Shown here in pieces: positions 56,984 to 64,000 of a stretch of DNA of 64,000 bases; within the stretch, counting starts at the first letter, position 1, and the number at the start of each line of letters is the position of its first letter. The DNA is from Allium sativum. Its lineage: Eukaryota > Streptophyta > Magnoliopsida > Asparagales > Amaryllidaceae. Location of the stretch: contig CM060911.1 in the NCBI GenBank assembly GCA_030737875.1, positions 52,946,501 through 53,010,500 on the forward strand, read 5' to 3'. The notes under the pieces were generated by a model. It did not search any database. It was not told the DNA's origin and saw only the letters and a program-made list of their open reading frames with translations. The position numbers and the translations under genes are program-made.

Positions 56984-59083
56984 CATTAGACTTTGTTGCG
57001 GTTACTAGTTAAGCCGGGCGGGTCCGGGTAGCTTTACACCACAACTTGGTCTAACCTCGGGTCTTGGCGCCACATGACCAACTTCTCACATTGGGTCCTA
57101 TTGTTTGTAGCCACTAGTTAAGCCGGTCGGTTCCGGGTAGAATTACGCTACAAACTCAACCCAACCTCGAGTTGGCCACACTTTTGTTTTCTAAGTGTCA
57201 TGTCCACTTTATTTCAAAACATAATCACAAGTCAAACAATTACTTGGGTAGACCTAACTTAATAGGTAAATTCCCAAGGGGTAGACCTAACTTAATAGGT
57301 AAATTCCCAATCTTATATTTTCATGTATTTTAAGTTTACCCAAAACCCCCAACGTCATTCTATCGCTTATATATTCGTAATAACGCATAAAGGATAGGAA
57401 GAGGGAACTTGGCACAACATACATGACAAACTTGCACAACGATCATGCATAACATGTTAGACTTGCACAACTTAGCATAGTGAACTTGCATATTACCATA
57501 AACATGCATAACATGTTAAACTTGCATAACTTAGCATAGTGAACTTGCATATTACCATAATCATGCATAACTTGTCGAACATGCACAACTTGTCATTTTA
57601 AACTTGCATAAACATGCACAACTTGTCAAAATATGCACAACTTGCCAAAACATGCACAACTTGTCAAAACATGCACAACTTGTCATTTTAAACTTGCATA
57701 AACATGCACAACTTGTCAAATCATGCTCAACTTGTCAAAACATGCACAACTTGTCAAAACATGCACAACTTGTCATTTTAAACTTGCATAAACATGCACA
57801 ACTTGTCAAATCATGCTCAACTTGTCAAAACATGCACAACTTGTCAAAACATGCACAACTTGTCATTTTAAACTTGCATAAACATGCACAACTTGTCAAA
57901 TCATGCTCAACTTGTCAAAACATGCACAACTTGTCAAAACATGCACAACTTGTCATTTTAAACTTGCATAAACATGCACAACTTATTAAACATACAAATC
58001 ATGGCTTAGCAAACTTGCATAAACATGCATAACTTAATAAACATATAAATCATGGCTTAACAAACTTGCATAAACATGCATAACTAAATAAACATACAAA
58101 TCATGGCTTAGCAAACTTGCATGAACATGCATAACTTATAAATCTTGCAAATCATGGCTTAGTATACATGCATAACTCAATAGATTTGCAAATCATGGCT
58201 TAGTACCCTTGCATAACATGCACAACTCAATAAACATACATAAACCCCAACTTTCATCACACATTAACTTTATAGTTTCTAAAATGAGGGTATGAGGGCT
58301 TACAATGCTTATGCGGACTCAAATGAGTATAACAAATGCAAGAAACCCCTTATGCAACTAATTAAAACCCCCAAATGCAAGCAAACTTGATCAAGACTCC
58401 TCCTTTATGATGCCAATTGAAAAACAAGCCTTTAATGCAAGCTAAGGAGGATCATACAAGCCTAAATATGCTTGTATGCATGGAAAATCACTTAGGAATT
58501 AAATTAGGAATTGTATGAAGAGGGTGGAGGCCATGAGAGTTTGGATTTTGGCATGGTTTAGTTGCTAGAATGATTAATGAGGCTTTAGGGTAGGATTAGG
58601 AGCTTATTTATAGAAGATTAGAGTGATTTAGACCATAGGATTAACCCTAGGTGAATTTTGGCCCGTCAGATTTCGGAATGCTCTAGAACCAGACCACACA
58701 ACCTAGCCCAAACCAAAGTGGTGCGCCAGGCTAATCTGCCTGGCTACCCCCTGTCGACAGGGCTGTCGACAGGGCAGTCGACTCCCTGGGGACCCTGTCG
58801 ACAGGCCTGTCGACATGGGGCCCCTGGCGGGAGTTTTCCCGCCTTGGCCCAGCTGGCCCAATTCTTTAAATTCGAATCAGTTTTTACTTAGGATTTTTCT
58901 GAAAACTTCAATGGGCCTTAACTAGGTCATACGGACTCCGATTTTCGAAAACTCGGACTCTATTTCGCGTATTTTTCCGAGACGAACGCAATGGCATAGC
59001 CCGTTTCCCTTGATTCCCATTTTATAATTAAATTCTGCCTCAATTTTCATTATTACAGGTTATTGAAAATACGGGTTGTTACA
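56984..59083 (-). repeat. 5' LTR of element B, right part
   Basis: Continues from 45338 after element C, matching 37850-39941. Includes the paired stem-loops (56986-57164), minisatellite and TATA box (58603-58613). Confidence 0.93.
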
Positions 59084-59088
59084 GATAT

Positions 59089-61384
59089 TGTTGCGGTCAC
59101 TGGATGTGCCGGACGGTTCCGGGCAGATTTACACCGCAACACAGTCTAACCTTGGGTCCTTTTGGGCTCAATGCTCTAACCACCCACATTAGATAGGTGT
59201 TGTTACGGTTGTTGGATTTGTCGGGCGGCTCCGGGCAGTCTTATACCGTAACTCAATCTAACCTCGGGTTAGGCATATTCGTATTTTCTACAATGTACAT
59301 ATTTTTCATTTAGGACAAATTCTTCTTGTAAATTATTCCTAATTTACTTATGCCATAATTACTCTTTTATTGTACATTGTCAACATTTATTATTATGGCC
59401 CACTTTCCCTCTAAACCATGTTTGTAAGATTATACCAAATTAAGTGTCACTAACCATGGTTATGCTAAACATGACAATTACATGTAATTTCAAGTTATTA
59501 ATCAGAATAGGCTATAACCTACCTTCCCAAACTTGCTATAAAAGTTATGCCCAAAATCACTATGCCACGTATTTAGTGTTCCAATTAAGATGTTAAGTCT
59601 ATTCTAGACTTAATGTTCTTATTTACATTTTTGGCCCAACCTCGATTAAATATCCAATTTTTCAATTCATGTTAGAACTAGATTTAATATTCTAGTTTAC
59701 AATTTATGCCAAAACTAGACTCACATGCCAACTACATGGTTTGCGGCCAATTAACAAATTACAATTTACCATTATACGCCCAAGTCCAATATGCATGTAA
59801 CATTTACTATTATAGCCAATTCATATTTATATCAACATATTTATTATGCCAAATTATATAAATTAAGCTACGCCCAAACTCCCCTTCCGTAGTCATACGT
59901 ATAACATGATTTCACAAGTTTCTAAGTACTTATGAAATGAAACTAGCAAAAGGATCAGGGGATAATCACGAGAATTTGACATAAAAAGAATAGGCATGCG
60001 AAAGCGAACCAATTACAAAGATTGTGGTTCCAATAAGTTTGATGTACATAACAGCGAATAGGAATAAACTAGACAAGCTTCATCATAAATATAAGATCAA
60101 CATAATTTAGGGAATAGGCATAGGTGATTTGGTCCAACATGATGCCAGTTCGGTGTACAATATGATTTGTAACCATAGTGTCATGGGCATACGCAACTAA
60201 CCATACTAGTCAAAGGCAATTAACCACAATAATCCTAGGCAATTAACCACAAAATAGTCCTAGACAATTCACCACAATAGTCATAGTCATGGTTTCATAG
60301 TTATGAATCATGGGCGATTAAACACAATAGTCATGGATTTAGTCTTATAATCATTGGCAGTAATCTCGTAGTCATGAGTCATAGGTGATTAGCCACAATT
60401 ATCCTTGTCATAGTCATAGGCAATAGTTTTATGTTCACGGTCTTAGGCATAGGTGTAGTCTTATGTTCACAGTCATAGGCATTGGCATAGTCTCATGTTC
60501 ACAGTCATAGGCATAGGCATAGTCTCATGTTCACAGTCATAAGCATGGGCTATTAACAATAGTTTCAACGTCATAATCGAGAATCAGATCTAGAGGCATA
60601 TACAAGCATCGATTCAAACGAAAGGATTAGGCATATTCTTGTATTCATTCAGTTACATGCCACAAATAGTTCTAGTCGTTCAAATCTAAAAAGTAACTGA
60701 CTTGCATTGATCGGAGAAAGGATAATCAAATAGCGTTGAGATGATTTTACTAGGATTTGCACGACGTTGACCGAAGCCGTTGAACTAGCCTTTGATCCTT
60801 TTCTTAAAGCTCTTATCCTGATTTGAATCTCCAATTTGCAACTCCTAGCCATAGTCTTCAAGAAATAGTCTTCGTATTTTACATTACTTCATTTATTTCG
60901 ATTTTTCCAGAGGCAGCATAAGGAAAGAATGAAATGGTGTAAAGAGAATGAGGCTAGGAGGCTGCTTATATAGGATTAGGCGGACGAATCTAGACTGAAA
61001 ACGTGACCAGATACGTCAGAATGAACCCAGGCTCGGAACTGGGTTCTGGCACCAGATCGATCATAAGGTCAACCTGGTCCATGGGAGGTCGACCATAGTG
61101 TCGACCCCCAGGTCGACCTGGTCCTGGGCAGGAAAATTCTTGCCCAGTCTGTGCTGGCGTTTGAATTCGAATTTCGAGCTGTTTTCGATTCTGAAAATCT
61201 CTGAAACTTCGGAGGGTCATATCTCCCTCATACGGACTCCGTTTTTCGAAAACTCGGACTCGTTTCCAAGCAGAATTTCGAGACGAATGCAATGGCGCAA
61301 CCCATTTCCCTTGATTCTTACTATATAATTTAATTCTGTCTTGATTTATGGTTTTAACATGTTATAAAAATACGGGGTGTTACA
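59089..61384 (-). repeat. 5' LTR of element A, right part
   Basis: Continues from 36558 after element B, matching 30328-32595. TATA box at 60965-60974. Ends GGGGTGTTACA at 61384 followed by the GCATC duplication. Confidence 0.92.
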
Positions 61385-62264
61385 GCATCGTAATACAAGT
61401 TTATATAATTTTACTAATCTGTCTTGGAAAACACATCATCCCAAGCATGTGACAAATAAAATTTCGGTTAACCATGTCATATGCTTTTTGCATATCAATC
61501 TTAATGCAGATTTTCCTACTACCTTTATTATTGAAACATCTAATTTTTTCATGAGCTAACATTATGTTTTCAACAATATATTTACCTGAAATGAAAGTAG
61601 ATTGGTTATCAGAGATCAAATGTTTAAGGTAAGGCTTAATTCTATTGTAGATGACTTTAGAGATGATTTTATGAATAACATTACAGCAAGCAATCAACCT
61701 GTAGTCAGATATACCTTTAGGTTTGTCAACTTTCGGGATAAGAGTAATAAATGTGTGATTTATTCCCTTCGCCAACTTCCCGTATTAATAACTTCTTGAA
61801 CCAACTCCAAAATACCTTCTTTCTATATGTCCTAGTGAAATTATTAAAATTTAGCAGTAAAACCATCAGGTCTTAGGCTTTTATCGTCCAAAATAGAAAA
61901 AAAATAATTTTGTGGATTTCATCTAAAGTGACATTGGAAGTCAAATGTCCCCTACCCCTGCCATTAACAAGAAACCTGCAGTTAATCATTGGGAAGTTAT
62001 TATTCATGAGAATTTCAGAATTAAAAATCTCAGAAAAATCCTGAATAGCTTACTTCTCAATGTTGTTAGCATCAAAAATGAGATCCCCATTAGTCGTAAG
62101 CAAATTGCTCTAATTGTTTAAGTGTTTCCTCGGTGACATTTTGACACGAAAAATTTTAGTGCAAGAATCCCCCTTTGATAGCTAGTTAAATTTGCCTTTT
62201 GTTTTGCATTCTTCGACTCTATTAAGCTTTGATCTCTCCAATTGTTATATGCGTCGCAGATAGG
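61385..62264 (-). pseudogene. L1-type LINE, 5' part of the reverse transcriptase
   Basis: The minus strand encodes the N-terminal RT region: TFITLIPKVDKPKGISDYR, LIACCNVIHKIISKVIYNRI, SDNQSTFISGKY and the motif A region KIDMQKAYDMVNR (124-codon open piece at 61401-61775). Upstream sequence to about 62264 has LINE-like fragments with stops. Element A separates motif A from the GLRQG and YAND motifs at 28020-28150. The GCATC at 61385-61389 is the duplicated target. Confidence 0.88.
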
Positions 62265-62710
62265 GCTGTCAATTTCCTACACAACCCGAATCCCGACCCG
62301 AAACCCGCACGAAAATTAGCAGGTTAACCCGACCTTTTTAGTTAGCGGGTCATTTTTGGGTCAACCCGAATTTGACATGTTTATAAATGGGTGGGTTTAG
62401 GGTTGACCCGTTAACCCGATTTTGACTCGCCAAACCCGATTATAATCAATATGCTTATATATTTTTGTGTAACTTGTTATATTTTACTAATTTATTCTTG
62501 TATGTTGTTAGTTATATTTTACTAATAATAATTGATCTCTTCCATACAGTTGTGCTATCAAAATTGGAAGTATGATAACACTAGAGAATGCTCTTGACTG
62601 TACTGCAAAATTTATTTTATGCATTGTTAATAATTTGAGTATAATAATATTAATGTTAGTAACATGAAACTTACCTCAGTATATTGTACCATCATTAATT
62701 TGATTATAAT
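62265..62710. repeat. AT-rich interval with ACCCG-rich repeat
   Basis: Begins AGGGCTGTCAATTTCC and is rich in AACCCGA/TCGGGTT words (62280-62450), a repeat type frequent in plant genomes and often part of DNA-transposon ends. No coding signal; no matching second end or target duplication found. Confidence 0.4.
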
Positions 62711-62746
62711 CAATATCCACATTCCGAGCATCATTGCAGAAAATCG

Positions 62747-63046
62747 TCAGAATTTCTCAAAGCTCCACTTTGCATTCCATACACCGCCAGGTATTTTTAG
62801 CAGTTTATCCCAATCGCGAAAAGAGCGCTTCATGTTATCCCATTTATTTTTAATTTGGGTTTCTGTGAACTCCGAATTAAAATGGTCGTTCATTGCTGTC
62901 GCGACTGTTGAGTAGAAGTGGCTGACGCCAGTATCGCGTTCGGTTATAAACTCTATGCAAATATCTATAAAAACAGACTCCCGTTCGTCCGTCCAGTTTG
63001 CAAATAGCTGAGAAGTAGCGGTGATAGATGAGGTTGACATTGGCAT
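62747..63046 (-). CDS. Myb/SANT-like DNA-binding protein (copy B)
   Basis: A 99-residue frame aligned end to end with copy A at 24829-25128, differing at two residues I can see (L to S in HFNSEF and C to R in MKRSFRD). It has the same trihelix: WTDERESVFIDICIEF, then QIKNKWDNMK. The ATG at 63046 again follows a leader-intron acceptor. No transposase gene accompanies it. Its upstream region carries one perfect and one near-perfect 22-bp palindrome. The few amino-acid changes between two copies that are otherwise separated by several indels suggest the frame may have been kept under selection before or after duplication, but two copies are too few to be sure. Confidence 0.65.
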   Translation of the reverse strand: MPMSTSSITATSQLFANWTDERESVFIDICIEFITERDTGVSHFYSTVATAMNDHFNSEFTETQIKNKWDNMKRSFRDWDKLLKIPGGVWNAKWSFEKF

Positions 63047-63283
63047 AACTCAAAAAAATAATAGAAAAAACCGAATAAAATAAATGTTATAGAAAATTGA
63101 AAAATAAACATAACTGTATAAAAAAATACCTTTTTTTAAGCTTGAAATGACTCAAAAAATTCGTTTTTGTGGGCTGAAGGGGGGAGAGTTCGTGTTTGGT
63201 GAGCGAGAAAGGGGGGTGGGGTGAATTTATAGAGCACGAATGGGTACGTTGGAAAAGTAACCTGTGGCGTCCAACGCGTCCGT

Positions 63284-63383
63284 GGCGTCCGATGCGTCGG
63301 ACGCCAATGGTTACTTTTCCAATGTTTAAAGATCGTTATTTCTCGAAAGAGAAAAATCAATGGCGTCCGACGCGTCGGACGCC
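63284..63383. promoter_or_regulatory. Palindromic GGCGTCCGACG motifs upstream of Myb/SANT copy B
   Basis: Near-perfect 22-bp palindrome at 63284-63305 and a perfect 22-bp palindrome at 63362-63383, 238 and 316 bp upstream of the ATG. The perfect one is collapsed in copy A. Confidence 0.65.
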
Positions 63384-64000
63384 ACAAAAAACCCAAACGT
63401 GGCTAATTTTAGCTGCGAACGGGTCCTAAAACATTCACTTGGATTGCAATCCAACGCCGTTGGATTGTAATTCGCGTGGTGGTGTGGAAATAAATCCACA
63501 CCACCCGTCTGTGCAGTTGAAGCTCCACTGTTAGCACGACATATCTCCGCTATATCGTGTAGCGGAGTTCTACCACTACGTTATTTTCCAATAGCATTTG
63601 AAATAGGGTTTCCACTTTAATTCCGGCTATGTTTCGATATACGCCATTATTTCGGTTATATTCCGTTATATCAGCTATATCTTTTATAAAAAAAATGAAT
63701 TTAAAAATGATATTTATACATTATAAAAATTTATAAAGTTAGGTTTTTCATATAATTTTTTAACATATATTTTTTAGAATGTAAAATATTATACTATTCC
63801 ATTAAATTTAATCAAGTTATATAAGAGTTTACATTTATTTACATATTCGCTTATGCTTATATTCAAAATTAAGAATGTACCAATTATAATTAAGCTGAAT
63901 ATTAATTATCATTTATATATTTGTAAAATCATTTTTTTAAAATGGGTAAACCGTCTCGTTAAAAACATATGCTAGAAATCAATGGAAGATCTAGACCGGA

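Larger units (their letters stand above)
36559..59083 (-). mobile_element. Ty3/gypsy element B, defective but recent, hosting element C
   Basis: LTRs begin TGTAACACCCCGCCTCC and end GGGTTGTTACA. Target duplication GATAT at 36554-36558 and 59084-59088. 3' LTR 36559-39941, internal 39942-44036, 5' LTR 44037-45338 plus 56984-59083. Minus orientation by the primer site at 44023-44034 and the polypurine tract at 39942-39954. Confidence 0.95.
28227..61384 (-). mobile_element. Ty3/gypsy element A, defective, hosting nested elements B and C
   Basis: LTRs begin TGTAACACCCCACATCC and end GGGGTGTTACA. The outer ends are flanked by the 5-bp duplication GCATC (28222-28226 and 61385-61389), and both sides rejoin the same LINE reverse transcriptase. 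The 3' LTR is on the left (28227-32595) and the 5' LTR on the right (34467-36558 plus 59089-61384). The internal region is only 1.87 kb. Minus orientation is shown by the primer site at 34453-34464 and the polypurine tract at 32596-32608. Confidence 0.95.
62711..64000. repeat. Large direct repeat, copy B
   Basis: Counterpart of 24797-26056, continuing to the window end. It includes the right end of the Harbinger-like unit (ends 63426, followed by TAA) and the same three hairpins. The left end of the Harbinger unit is missing here. Confidence 0.85.

Noticed and set aside
28227..61384. Tandem array of segmental duplications instead of nesting
   Set aside because: Every boundary has a TG...CA end and a matching 5-bp duplication, and the interrupted sequences rejoin exactly.
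62275..62460. ACCCG-rich stretch as a complete hAT element
   Set aside because: Only one end-like sequence is visible; no inverted partner and no 8-bp duplication.

Overview
The window is plant nuclear DNA made almost entirely of transposable elements; I see no complete host gene, rRNA, tRNA or CRISPR array. The plant assignment rests on chromovirus-type Ty3/gypsy elements primed by initiator-Met tRNA (the 12-nt site TGGTATCAGAGC appears five times), Ty1/copia fragments with YVDD reverse transcriptase, an L1-type LINE, a MITE and PIF/Harbinger-like Myb/SANT genes. The species cannot be named from the sequence.

Layout, left to right. (1) 1-9484: minus-strand Ty3/gypsy element 1. Its gag-pol frame reads without a stop from an ATG at 3704 past the left edge, and its 5' LTR is unusually long (3956-9484). 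(2) 9485-15890: element 2, also minus strand, whose reverse transcriptase is cut by element 1; its LTR is 12041-15890. (3) 15891-20870: two decayed plus-strand copia elements back to back; element 2's LTR abuts the first. (4) 21160-22190: a broken Myb/SANT gene, then about 2.2 kb without a recognisable gene. (5) 24437-25483: a PIF/Harbinger-like unit with a second Myb/SANT gene; a diverged copy of this unit and its flank returns at 62711-64000. (6) A minus-strand LINE (about 26057-28226 and 61385-62264) is split by one 33-kb nested block and also carries a 544-bp MITE.

The nested block is a clean four-level stack, all elements on the minus strand. Element A (28227-61384, target duplication GCATC) lies in the LINE reverse transcriptase. 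Element B (36559-59083, GATAT) lies in A's 5' LTR. Element C (45339-56978, TCTCA) lies in B's 5' LTR. LTR similarity follows the order: A's LTRs differ visibly, B's differ at only a handful of sites, and C's look identical apart from an AT repeat. Only C keeps a complete polyprotein (gag, protease, RT, RNase H, integrase, chromodomain). B and A are defective, so they were probably mobilised in trans.

The most unusual signal is in the 3-4-kb LTRs of A, B and C. Downstream of the TATA box, in what should be the RNA leader, each LTR carries a tandem pair of roughly 75-bp two-part stem-loops. Their stems change sequence between copies while pairing is kept, and their central loop is conserved. 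Both nested insertions (B into A, C into B) fall at the base of the first of these stem-loops, within about 15 bp of each other in homologous coordinates. Element 2's LTR has an unrelated pair of hairpins with the same property: variable stems that still pair around a constant loop.
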